Program-made: the position numbers and the translations under genes
Shown here: positions 1 to 5,906 of the stretch, in pieces
Layout: each line of letters starts with the position of its first letter
Position numbering within the stretch: position 1 is the stretch's first letter
Notes under the pieces: model-generated
Seen by the model: the letters and a program-made list of their open reading frames with translations, nothing else
Told to the model about the DNA's origin: nothing
The model's database searches: none
Assembly: GCA_012515925.1 (NCBI GenBank)
Contig: JAAYXM010000025.1
Span: 1-9,158 of the forward strand
Direction: 5' to 3'
From: Clostridiales bacterium
GTDB lineage: Bacteria; Bacillota; Clostridia; Oscillospirales; JAAYXM01
Length of the DNA: 9,158 nucleotides

Positions 1-1389
1 GAGGTCCTCTATTTCCTTTGTAAGCGTATCGGTTTCCTCAATCCGCTTTAATATGAATTCCCTGTTTATATTCCGAAGCTTGATTTCCGCGACATATTCC
101 GCCTGAATTTCGTCGATGCCGAAGCCTATCATCAGGTTCGGAACAACCTCGCTCTCCTCCTCGGTTTCGCGGATAATCGCGATGGCGCGGTCGATATCAA
201 GCAGGATTTTTTTTAGGCCCTTTAGTTTATGGAGCTTATCCTTTTTCCTTGTAAGCTCGGCATATATCTGTCTTTTGACGCATTCGGTGCGCCAGGCAAT
301 CCATTCGTCAAGTATCTCCCTGACTCCCATCTGCCTCGGTGTCCCGGCTATCAGGACATTGAAGTTGCAGGAGAACGTATCCATAAGCGGCGTGATTTTA
401 AACAGCTTTTGCATAAGCTTTTCGGGGCTAACGCCGCGCTTCAGCTCAATCGCGATTTTAAGTCCCTTCAGGTCGGACTCGTCGCGCATATCGGCTATTT
501 CTTTTATTTTTCCGACCTTAACGAGCTCCGTTACCTTGTCGATTATAGCCTCGATAGTCGTGGTGTACGGTATTTCGTAGACCTCGATTATGTTGTTTTT
601 CTTGTCAAATCTCCATTTGGAGCGAAGCTTTATGCCGCCGCGCCCGGTTTCGTATATATTGCTTATTTCGCTTCGTGAATAGACGAGCTCGCCGCCCGTC
701 GGGAAATCCGGAGCTTTCAACGTAGAAATTAAATCATGCTCGGGATTCCTGATAAGCTCAATCGTCGTGTCGCAGACCTCACCGAGGTTAAAGCCGCAGA
801 TGCTTGACGCCATTCCGACGGCAATGCCCGTATTCGCGGAAACGAGTATATTCGGAAACGCGGTGGGTAAAAGCAGCGGTTCCTTAAGCGTGTTGTCGTA
901 GTTTGGGACGAAATCCACCATGTCGTGAATGTCCCTGAATACCTCCGCGCAAACCGGCGCAAGCTTTACCTCGGTATAGCGCGAGGCGGCGTACGCCATG
1001 TCCCGTGAGTAGACCTTGCCGAAATTGCCCTTTGAATCGACAAGCGGATGCAGCAGAGCCTCATAGCCCTTTGACAGCCTTACCAGTGTCTCGTAAATCG
1101 CGCCTTCACCGTGTGGGTTAAGCCGCATTGTCTGTCCCACGACGTTCGCGGATTTCGTGCGCGCTCCGGTTAAAAGACCCATCGAATACATCGTATACAG
1201 AAGCTTTCTGTGCGAAGGCTTAAAGCCGTCTATTTCGGGAATCGCGCGCGAAACGATAACGGACATGGCATAGGGCATATAGTTGATTTCAAGAGTCTCC
1301 GTTATTTCCTGCTCGACAACCTCGGCGGACAGGCCGTAAACGGAGTTTCCCTTTTTATCCGGTATCTCTTTATCTTTTTTCTTAGACAT
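1..1389 (-). CDS. Type IIA DNA topoisomerase subunit A (GyrA/ParC family), 3' part outside window
   Basis: This is the breakage-reunion subunit of a type IIA topoisomerase, which cuts and rejoins both DNA strands to change supercoiling or separate linked chromosomes. The reading frame stays open from the ATG at 1389 to the window edge, giving 463 residues; a full-length protein would be much longer. The catalytic tyrosine is visible as Tyr138 in AASRYTEVKL, with the conserved Arg137 before it. The quinolone-pocket segment reads NPHGEGAIYE (residues 91-100) instead of the usual HPHGDSAxYD. A GGAGGTTA ribosome binding site lies just before the ATG, in the 17-base gap after the B-subunit gene, so the two are co-transcribed. 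The last visible residues (about 440-463) are charged and helical and should belong to the coiled-coil tower. Family assignment is firm. Whether it acts as gyrase or topoisomerase IV cannot be decided without the C-terminal domain. Confidence 0.93.
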   Translation of the reverse strand, partial: MSKKKDKEIPDKKGNSVYGLSAEVVEQEITETLEINYMPYAMSVIVSRAIPEIDGFKPSHRKLLYTMYSMGLLTGARTKSANVVGQTMRLNPHGEGAIYETLVRLSKGYEALLHPLVDSKGNFGKVYSRDMAYAASRYTEVKLAPVCAEVFRDIHDMVDFVPNYDNTLKEPLLLPTAFPNILVSANTGIAVGMASSICGFNLGEVCDTTIELIRNPEHDLISTLKAPDFPTGGELVYSRSEISNIYETGRGGIKLRSKWRFDKKNNIIEVYEIPYTTTIEAIIDKVTELVKVGKIKEIADMRDESDLKGLKIAIELKRGVSPEKLMQKLFKITPLMDTFSCNFNVLIAGTPRQMGVREILDEWIAWRTECVKRQIYAELTRKKDKLHKLKGLKKILLDIDRAIAIIRETEEESEVVPNLMIGFGIDEIQAEYVAEIKLRNINREFILKRIEETDTLTKEIEDL

Positions 1390-1406
1390 CCGTTAACCTC
1401 CAAACA

Positions 1407-3398
1407 TCAGGACAAATCCGCCATTTCAAGGTATTTCCAGCCGTTTTCGGCTATAAAATCCTTTCTCGCCGCAAGGTTGTCACCGAGCAGCATATCAAAT
1501 ACACTCAGCGTGTGCTGCTCCGCGTCGGTCGGCTTAACCTTGATAAGACGGCGGGTTTCGGGATTCATTGTGGTAAGCCACATCATCTCCGGGTCGTTTT
1601 CGCCGAGTCCCTTGCTGCGCATCATTGTGTATTTGTCGTCTTCAAACTTCGAGATTATTTCGTTTTTATCCTTTTCGGAATACGCGAAATAGGTTTTGTT
1701 CTTATGCGCTATCTCATATAACGGCGATTCCGCGATATAAACGAATCCGCGATTTATGAGGTCAGGCACAAGGCGGTACAGCATCGTGAGTATCAGCGTT
1801 CTTATCTGGAACCCGTCCACGTCCGCGTCCGTGCAGATTATTATTTTGTTCCAGCGGAGCGCCGAGATGTCGAAGGACGAAAACTCCTTTGAATGCCTGT
1901 TTGAAACCTGAATTCCGCACCCTAAAACCTTAACTAAATCCGTGATTATCTCGCTCTTGAAAATTTTATTGAATTCCGCCTTAAGGCAGTTTAGAATCTT
2001 CCCGCGCACGGGCATAATCGCCTGGAATTCCGCGTCTCTCGCCTGCTTGCACGCGCCCGCCGCCGAATCGCCCTCGACGATATACAGCTCGCGATTGTCC
2101 GGGCTTTTGCTCCTGCAATCTATGAACTTCGATACCCTGCTTGTTAAATCCAGGCCGCCCGACAGCTTCTTTTTCAGGTTAAGGCGCGTTCTCTCCGCGG
2201 TCTCACGGCTTCTTTTGTTTATAAGCACCTGCTCCGTGATTTTGTTCGCCTCGTCCTGGTTCTCTATAAAATAAACCTTCAGCTGTTCGCGCAGAAACTC
2301 GGTCATAGCCTCCTGAATGAATTTATTCGTAATGGATTTCTTTGTCTGATTTTCGTAGGAGGTTATCGTGGAGAAGTTGTTCGATATCAGAAGCAGGCTG
2401 TCCTGAATATCCGCGAAGCCGATTCTGCTCTCATTCTTCTGATATTTGTTCTTCTCACGCAGATACGCGTCAATCCCCGACACGAACGCGCTTTTAACCG
2501 CTTTATCGGGAGACCCGCCGTATTCGAGCCATGACGAATTATGATAATGCTCGATTCCCGGGTTATTGTTCGTAAAGCAGAACGCGACCGAAAGCTTGAC
2601 CTTGTACTCGGGCTTGTCCTCGCGATCCCTGCCGCGCCTTTCGGCGTTCCAGACTCTCGGCTCGGTAAACGCCGAGTCGCCCGCGAGCTCGCGTATATAA
2701 TCGTAAATCCCGTTCTCGTAGAAGTATACGTGCTCCTCAAAGCCGCTTTCCGTTTCGTTGCGGAACCTGAACCTGACACCCGCGTTGACAACCGCCTGAC
2801 GCTTGAGCATGTCCATAAAATATTCGGTCGGAATGGCTATATCCGTAAATACATCAAGGTCGGGCCGCCAGCGTATGCGGGAGCCGGTTTTCTTCCTGTC
2901 TGCGGGCTCATCTTTTAAACCGCCTATATTCTTTCCCTTTTCGAAGTACAGTGAGTACTTTTTTTCGTCGCGCCAGACCGTGACCTCCATATACTCGGAC
3001 GAATACTGCGTCGCGCAGGCGCCCAGCCCGTTCAAGCCCAGCGAGTACTCGTAATTAAACCCCTCGATGGTGCGGTACTTGCCGCCCGCGTACAGCTCAC
3101 AGAACACAAGCTCCCAGTTAAATCTCTGCTCTACGGGGTTATAGTCCACCGGACAGCCGCGCCCGAAATCCTCGACCTCTATCGAGCAGTCCTTGTATCG
3201 CGTGACTATAATCGTGTCCCCGTAGCCTTCCCTCGCCTCGTCTATGGCGTTCGCAATTATTTCAAACACGGAATGCTGACAGCCATCAAGGCCGTCCGAG
3301 CCGAAGATAACGGCCGGGCGTTTTCTGACCCTGTCCGCGCCTTTAAGCGCGGATATGCTCTCGTTTCCGTATGATTCGTTAGATACTGCTTTTTTCAT
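1407..3398 (-). CDS. Type IIA DNA topoisomerase subunit B (GyrB/ParE family), divergent ATPase domain
   Basis: This 663-residue protein is the ATPase and TOPRIM subunit that partners the A subunit encoded directly downstream. The GHKL ATPase domain shows Glu46 and Asn50 in FEIIANAIDEA, DFGRG at 77-81 and a glycine loop GLNGLGA at 121-127. The transducer has the ATP-sensing QTK motif at 351-353. The TOPRIM domain has EGDSA at 442-446, PVRGK at 463-467 and the metal-binding DADVDG at 524-529. KGLGE (596-600) and TTMNPETRR (609-617) close the protein. Several usually fixed residues differ: RKRPGMYIG is replaced by RKRPAVIFG, and YKVSGGLHGVG by YEYSLGLNGLG. The length is close to that of ParE and shorter than enterobacterial GyrB. 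The ATG has a GGAGG site 7 bases upstream and a sigma-A promoter further up. It is probably a topoisomerase IV-like paralogue, but gyrase activity is not excluded. Confidence 0.93.
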   Translation of the reverse strand: MKKAVSNESYGNESISALKGADRVRKRPAVIFGSDGLDGCQHSVFEIIANAIDEAREGYGDTIIVTRYKDCSIEVEDFGRGCPVDYNPVEQRFNWELVFCELYAGGKYRTIEGFNYEYSLGLNGLGACATQYSSEYMEVTVWRDEKKYSLYFEKGKNIGGLKDEPADRKKTGSRIRWRPDLDVFTDIAIPTEYFMDMLKRQAVVNAGVRFRFRNETESGFEEHVYFYENGIYDYIRELAGDSAFTEPRVWNAERRGRDREDKPEYKVKLSVAFCFTNNNPGIEHYHNSSWLEYGGSPDKAVKSAFVSGIDAYLREKNKYQKNESRIGFADIQDSLLLISNNFSTITSYENQTKKSITNKFIQEAMTEFLREQLKVYFIENQDEANKITEQVLINKRSRETAERTRLNLKKKLSGGLDLTSRVSKFIDCRSKSPDNRELYIVEGDSAAGACKQARDAEFQAIMPVRGKILNCLKAEFNKIFKSEIITDLVKVLGCGIQVSNRHSKEFSSFDISALRWNKIIICTDADVDGFQIRTLILTMLYRLVPDLINRGFVYIAESPLYEIAHKNKTYFAYSEKDKNEIISKFEDDKYTMMRSKGLGENDPEMMWLTTMNPETRRLIKVKPTDAEQHTLSVFDMLLGDNLAARKDFIAENGWKYLEMADLS

Positions 3399-3429
3399 TG
3401 GTTATCCTCCGAAAAAATTCTTACACTCA

Positions 3430-3459
3430 ATAATACCGTATTTTGTGCGTATCTGTCAA
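3430..3459 (-). promoter_or_regulatory. Sigma-A promoter of the topoisomerase operon
   Basis: Read on the minus strand, a perfect -35 box TTGACA (3454-3459) is separated by 18 bases from a -10 box TATTAT (3430-3435). Transcription would start near 3423, leaving a leader of about 25 bases before the ATG at 3398. This is seen directly in the sequence; activity is inferred. Confidence 0.75.
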
Positions 3460-3514
3460 CTATATACTATATATCAGACGTTACTCATATTTAACAGAAA
3501 TTAGTATAGATTGT

Positions 3515-3545
3515 GGAATATTTGTCCAAACTAAAGACATATATT
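3515..3545 (+). promoter_or_regulatory. Candidate sigma-E promoter of the yaaL-bofA operon
   Basis: GGAATATT (3515-3522) fits the sigma-E -35 consensus GKMATATT exactly. After a 15-base spacer, CATATATT (3538-3545) matches the -10 consensus CATACAMT at six of eight positions. The start site would lie near 3552, just before the AGGAGGT site at 3563-3569. No convincing sigma-A promoter is seen in the same stretch. In Bacillus, bofA is expressed under mother-cell sigma-E, which agrees with this placement. Confidence 0.55.
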
Positions 3546-3576
3546 TAAAACGGACAAAGGTTAGGAGGTATAATCC

Positions 3577-3936
3577 ATGGAAAAGGCAAGCGGAATGTCT
3601 TTCGGGAACAGGTTGGCGGCAGACGGCGATAACAAGCCCGACGCCATCAGAAACAGACTGCTTAGAAAAATCGGCATACTGAAATCGGACAGGTTGGATA
3701 AAAGCTCCGCGATTCAGGATATATACCGCGAGGGGCGCCGCGAGCTGCTGCATGACCTTGAGGAAACACTTGCCGAGCTCCGGTACGCGAGAAACTGTTT
3801 TGAAAACGCAAGGGAGCCCGAGATAATCGAGGCGTGCGTATACGAGATAAAATCGGCCGAGGCGCGGTACAGCTACCTGCTGCGCAAGGCAAAGGAAACC
3901 GGAGTGTACCTTTCACGCAGCGCGAAAAGGATTTAG
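3577..3936 (+). CDS. yaaL: DUF2508 family protein (YaaL-like)
   Basis: This is a small soluble protein of 119 residues with no known biochemical role. Residues 53-108 form a charged, strongly helical region, with ELLHDLEETLAELRYAR followed by a stretch centred on EPEIIEACVYEIKSAEARYSYLLRKAKE. This matches the DUF2508 pattern of an acidic PExI segment and a final YLLKKAKE-type helix. The N-terminal 50 residues are longer and more polar than in the short Bacillus YaaL. The start has a strong AGGAGGT site at 3563-3569. The gene ends 12 bases before bofA, and the yaaL-bofA order is the same as in Bacillus subtilis, which is the best support for the assignment. A candidate sigma-E promoter upstream suggests expression in the mother cell. 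There are no membrane segments or signal peptide. Confidence 0.75.
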   Translation: MEKASGMSFGNRLAADGDNKPDAIRNRLLRKIGILKSDRLDKSSAIQDIYREGRRELLHDLEETLAELRYARNCFENAREPEIIEACVYEIKSAEARYSYLLRKAKETGVYLSRSAKRI

Positions 3937-3948
3937 CGGGGTGCCGAA

Positions 3949-4209
3949 ATGGCTTTTGACAAGCAGCTTGCGCTTATTCTCGCCACGGGTCTGGCGGTTA
4001 TTCTTGCCGCTTTATATACGAAAAAGCTAAGGCTTGTTCTGAAGACGCTGCTGCGCTCGGCTATAGGCTTTTTCGGACTTGTGGCGTTAAACTACACCGG
4101 GCAGTTCATAGGGCTCGGCCTCGGAATAAACATATTGAATTCTTTAGTATTGGGTATTCTCGGGCTGCCCGGTCTCTGCGCGCTGCTTATACTCCGATGG
4201 CTGTATTAA
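3949..4209 (+). CDS. bofA: Pro-sigma-K processing inhibitor BofA
   Basis: BofA is an integral membrane protein of the outer forespore membrane. In Bacillus it holds the SpoIVFB intramembrane protease inactive, so that pro-sigma-K is cleaved only after a signal from the forespore. This copy has 86 residues, the normal size. Hydrophobic segments lie at about 8-24, 36-52 and 65-85, with a basic loop KKLRLVLK between the first two. The C-terminal signature of the family, an Asn-containing segment followed by GILGLPGLCALLI, is clear at about 67-81. It follows the DUF2508 gene after 12 bases and shares its promoter; a GGGGTG ribosome binding site precedes the ATG. Its target is relevant here, because a sigK gene with a pro-sequence lies about 0.9 kb away on the other strand. 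Confidence 0.88.
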   Translation: MAFDKQLALILATGLAVILAALYTKKLRLVLKTLLRSAIGFFGLVALNYTGQFIGLGLGINILNSLVLGILGLPGLCALLILRWLY

Positions 4210-4211
4210 AT

Positions 4212-4282
4212 TAATTGAAGCCGTATCGGAATACGGCGGAAAGTATTGCCTTTCCTCTCCTTTACCTCTACGGCTTCAATTA
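4212..4282. terminator. Inverted repeat between convergent genes, possible bidirectional terminator
   Basis: A perfect 14-base inverted repeat (4212-4225 and 4269-4282, core GAAGCCGTA/TACGGCTTC) encloses a 43-base loop. Within it, two smaller hairpins can form: CCGTAT-cgga-ATACGG (4221-4236), which competes with the outer stem, and GGAAAG-tattgc-CTTTCC (4238-4255). It sits between the bofA stop and the stop of the small minus-strand gene, the right place for a two-way terminator. Neither side has a proper T-tract, so termination is only inferred. Confidence 0.45.
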
Positions 4283-4302
4283 TACGTACTAAAACTTCGC
4301 GT

Positions 4303-4416
4303 TCAGCAGCGTTTCCCGAATCCCCCGCCGCCGCAGCAACAGCAGATAAGAATGATTATTGCGATAATTATAATGCAAAAACAAAAATCATCCCCGCCAT
4401 TATCTCTGCAAAACAT
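4303..4416 (-). CDS. 37-residue Cys-rich, Gly-rich single-span membrane peptide
   Basis: This gene is easily missed because of its length. It starts at an ATG with an AGGAGG site (complement of 4427-4432) ten bases upstream, and ends with TGA. The product has a polar acidic start (RDNGGDD), a hydrophobic helix rich in isoleucine (residues 11-24), then CCCCGGGG at 25-32 and a basic end GKRC. Seven of 37 residues are cysteine. The architecture of one hydrophobic helix plus Gly or Cys runs recalls the tiny YjcZ-type and other Gly-rich sporulation peptides of Firmicutes, but I cannot assign it to a named family. No clear promoter is visible; a weak TTGTAA/AATATT pair lies upstream. A role in the spore coat or envelope is only a guess from context. 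The strong ribosome site and the intact frame support a real gene. Confidence 0.6.
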   Translation of the reverse strand: MFCRDNGGDDFCFCIIIIAIIILICCCCGGGGFGKRC

Positions 4417-4510
4417 AAGTAAATAACCTCCTAAAAGTGTTTTCAATTTATAATATTCAGGTATTTAAATCTGGTTACAAACGAAATTTAAAAAATTTCA
4501 ATTTTGGGTA

Positions 4511-4539
4511 TTTACAAATATTTACATTTATGTTATACT
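4511..4539 (+). promoter_or_regulatory. Sigma-A promoter of the small RNA
   Basis: TTTACA (4511-4516) and TATACT (4534-4539) are separated by exactly 17 bases. The -10 box is preceded by TGT, giving an extended -10 element. The start site should lie near 4546. No ribosome binding site or convincing reading frame follows, and an intrinsic terminator ends the unit at about 4700. Confidence 0.75.
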
Positions 4540-4545
4540 ATGTAT

Positions 4546-4700
4546 CGGAAAGCGATCGAATATGGGCTGCACGCCGAGGTAAACATATTCGATAGTCTGT
4601 TTATCTCGGCGTGCATCTTGCAATCGAGCGCAATTCATATCTTTATCCCCACAACCCACTTTTTTGGCGCCCGGCTTAAAATGCCCGGGCGTCCTTTTTT
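4546..4700 (+). ncRNA. Candidate small non-coding RNA with long hairpin and pseudoknot
   Basis: The unit has its own sigma-A promoter and an intrinsic terminator, giving an RNA of about 155 bases. Its centre is a hairpin of 18 pairs with one G-U: 4568-4585 pairs with 4598-4615 (outer arms TGCACGCCGAG and CTCGGCGTGCA). The 12-base loop contains TATTCGAT (4586-4593), which is complementary to ATCGAATA just upstream (4555-4562), so an 8-pair pseudoknot can form. If the hairpin opens, the same match extends to 10 pairs. The stretch 4616-4665 appears unpaired and has a C-rich patch TATCCCCACAACCCAC, a possible seed against purine-rich ribosome sites. It does not resemble 6S, SRP, tmRNA, RNase P or any riboswitch I can recognise. 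The RNA is well supported by structure; its function is unknown. Confidence 0.6.
4668..4700 (+). terminator. Intrinsic terminator of the small RNA
   Basis: CGCCCGG (4668-4674) pairs with CCGGGCG (4685-4691) around a 10-base loop and is followed by TCCTTTTTT (4692-4700). A second copy of GCCCGGCTTAA follows at 4701-4711 and overlaps the stop codon of the minus-strand gene. Read on the minus strand, CCGGGC and GCCCGG can form another stem followed by a short T-run, so the site may serve both directions. Confidence 0.75.
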
Positions 4701-4707
4701 GCCCGGC

Positions 4708-4989
4708 TTAAGCGGTTGCGATAAAACCGGTTTTTATAAGTTCAAGCCTTTTGAATATAACGTCTTCAAGCTTCGCGGAAGCGTTTATCAGCCCTTCTAT
4801 CGACGTGTTAAGTTCGGCAATCTCGGTTTTGGTTATATTGGGTATTGCGCCGACCGTTTGAATTTCATCCCCCGCCGCGCTTAAGATTCTCGCAAGCGCG
4901 GCGGTTTCGCGTGCCGCGGATTCCACAAGGTTAGTAACCGCCTGCTCGCGGGTTAAACTATCCTTTGCTTTGCCGGATACATCGCACAT
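4708..4989 (-). CDS. 93-residue helical protein, probably sporulation-related
   Basis: This is a small protein without a signal peptide or membrane segment, predicted to be almost entirely helical. Residues 11-44 contain LTREQAVTNLVESAARE and LARILSAAGDEIQ, followed by a linker with two prolines or near-proline turns (GAIPNIT) and a second helical half, ELNTSIEGLINASAKLE. The first half resembles the LTREEAL...SIAxEE...HILNAEGEKIQ pattern found in small Firmicute proteins linked to spore surface or collagen-like proteins; this resemblance is from memory and is not proven. The ATG has an AGGAGGT site eight bases upstream (4998-5004). It lies 86 bases downstream of sigK in the same direction and has a sigma-K-type promoter of its own at 5021-5048, which supports late mother-cell expression. 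Function is unknown. Confidence 0.75.
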   Translation of the reverse strand: MCDVSGKAKDSLTREQAVTNLVESAARETAALARILSAAGDEIQTVGAIPNITKTEIAELNTSIEGLINASAKLEDVIFKRLELIKTGFIATA

Positions 4990-5020
4990 TAAGATATACC
5001 TCCTGTGTTTATTACGTTAC

Positions 5021-5048
5021 TATCTTATGCTTGAGAAAAAATATATGT
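5021..5048 (-). promoter_or_regulatory. Candidate sigma-K promoter of the 93-residue protein gene
   Basis: On the minus strand CATAAGATA (5021-5029) fits the sigma-K -10 consensus CATANNNTA exactly. An AC dinucleotide (5047-5048), the sigma-K -35 core, lies 17 bases upstream. The start site would be near 5014, about ten bases before the ribosome site. The -10 also partly fits sigma-E, so the two cannot be told apart by eye. Confidence 0.5.
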
Positions 5049-5075
5049 ACCTTAAAAGCACCGCCGCATAAAAGG

Positions 5076-5789
5076 TCATATTTCGATTTTTTCCTTCAGT
5101 AAGCACTCGCCCAGCTTCTGCAGCGCTTTTTTCTCGATTCTCGACACATAAGAGCGCGATATGTTGCACCGCGCCGCTATCTCGCGCTGTGTTTTCGGCT
5201 GGATATTATATAAGCCGTAGCGCATTGCTATTATCTCCCGCTCGCGCGGGTTCAGCTTCTCCCTGACATATTTGTGCAGCTTCTTTTCCACATCCGAGCT
5301 GTCGACCCTTTCTAACAGATTATTCTCCGAGCTTATGACATCCATAAGGGCAAGGGAGTTTCCCTCCTTGTCGGTGTCTATCGACTCGGATAGTGAAACC
5401 TCGGTGGAAATACGCTTTATTGACCTGAAATGCATGAGGATTTCATTTTCAATGCAGCGCGCGGCATATGTAGCGAGCCTTGTACCCTTCGAGGGCTTGA
5501 ACGTACTTATTCCCTTGATAAGGCCGATGGTGCCGATTGAAATGAAATCATCCTGCTCCTGGGCGGCGGTATAGTATTTTTTAATTATATGCGCGACAAG
5601 CCTGAGATTTCTTTCTATCAGAATGTTTCTCGCGTTAATGTCTCCTTTCGCGAACCTCTCGAGGTATTCCTTCTCCTCCTTTGACGAGAGCGGTTTCGGG
5701 AACGACCCGCTCGTGATACTAAGGACAAAATACAGACAGTCGGCCAAAAGCAGCAATACTGATGCCCCCGGAATATACAACACCCCCAT
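5076..5789 (-). CDS. sigK: RNA polymerase sporulation sigma factor sigma-K, with pro-sequence
   Basis: Sigma-K directs late mother-cell transcription during sporulation (coat, cortex, spore release). From the ATG at 5789 the protein has 237 residues. Residues 1-30 are hydrophobic (VLLLLADCLYFVLS) and end at the junction SFPKPLSS, which aligns with AFPQPLSS of Bacillus pro-sigma-K, so a cleavable, membrane-associated pro-sequence is present. Region 2 shows NLRLVAHIIKKY (61-72), SIGTIGLIKGISTF (84-97) and TYAARCIENEILMHFR (107-122). Region 4.2 has the helix-turn-helix TQREIAARCNISRSYVSRIE (200-219). The frame is continuous, so no skin-type element interrupts it. The start is uncertain: the ATG at 5789 lacks a ribosome site, while a good one lies about 44 bases further up. 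A TTG at codon 12 preceded by GGGGG is another option. Confidence 0.93.
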   Translation of the reverse strand: MGVLYIPGASVLLLLADCLYFVLSITSGSFPKPLSSKEEKEYLERFAKGDINARNILIERNLRLVAHIIKKYYTAAQEQDDFISIGTIGLIKGISTFKPSKGTRLATYAARCIENEILMHFRSIKRISTEVSLSESIDTDKEGNSLALMDVISSENNLLERVDSSDVEKKLHKYVREKLNPREREIIAMRYGLYNIQPKTQREIAARCNISRSYVSRIEKKALQKLGECLLKEKIEI

Positions 5790-5832
5790 ATTGAAGATAA
5801 GAGATACGTGAGTCGCGGGAAGGTATATTTCT

Positions 5833-5840
5833 CTCTCCTT
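5833..5840 (-). promoter_or_regulatory. Ribosome binding site upstream of sigK without a usual start codon
   Basis: AAGGAGAG is read on the minus strand. No ATG, GTG or TTG follows at the normal distance. An ATA (5826-5828), four bases beyond the site, is in frame with sigK and would add 13 residues to the pro-sequence. Whether it is used is unknown. Confidence 0.4.
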
Positions 5841-5860
5841 TTAGCGCGGGAAATACGAAT

Positions 5861-5889
5861 ACTATATGTTTACACACCTCGCCATATGC
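5861..5889 (-). promoter_or_regulatory. Candidate sigma-E promoter of sigK
   Basis: On the minus strand GCATATGG (5882-5889) and CATATAGT (5861-5868) are 13 bases apart and partly match the sigma-E boxes GKMATATT and CATACAMT. Transcription would start near 5853, just ahead of the AAGGAGAG site. Sigma-E control of sigK is established in Bacillus; the match here is moderate. Confidence 0.4.
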
Positions 5890-5906
5890 TTAATTTCAGA
5901 TTTCCC

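Noticed and set aside
229..678. A 149-codon plus-strand frame, and a 154-codon frame at 116-580.
   Set aside because: Both are antisense shadows of the topoisomerase A-subunit gene, which carries the catalytic motifs on the other strand.
4504..4884. A 126-codon plus-strand frame.
   Set aside because: It begins inside the promoter of the small RNA, runs through the RNA hairpin and terminator, and then lies antisense to the 93-residue gene. It has no ribosome site.
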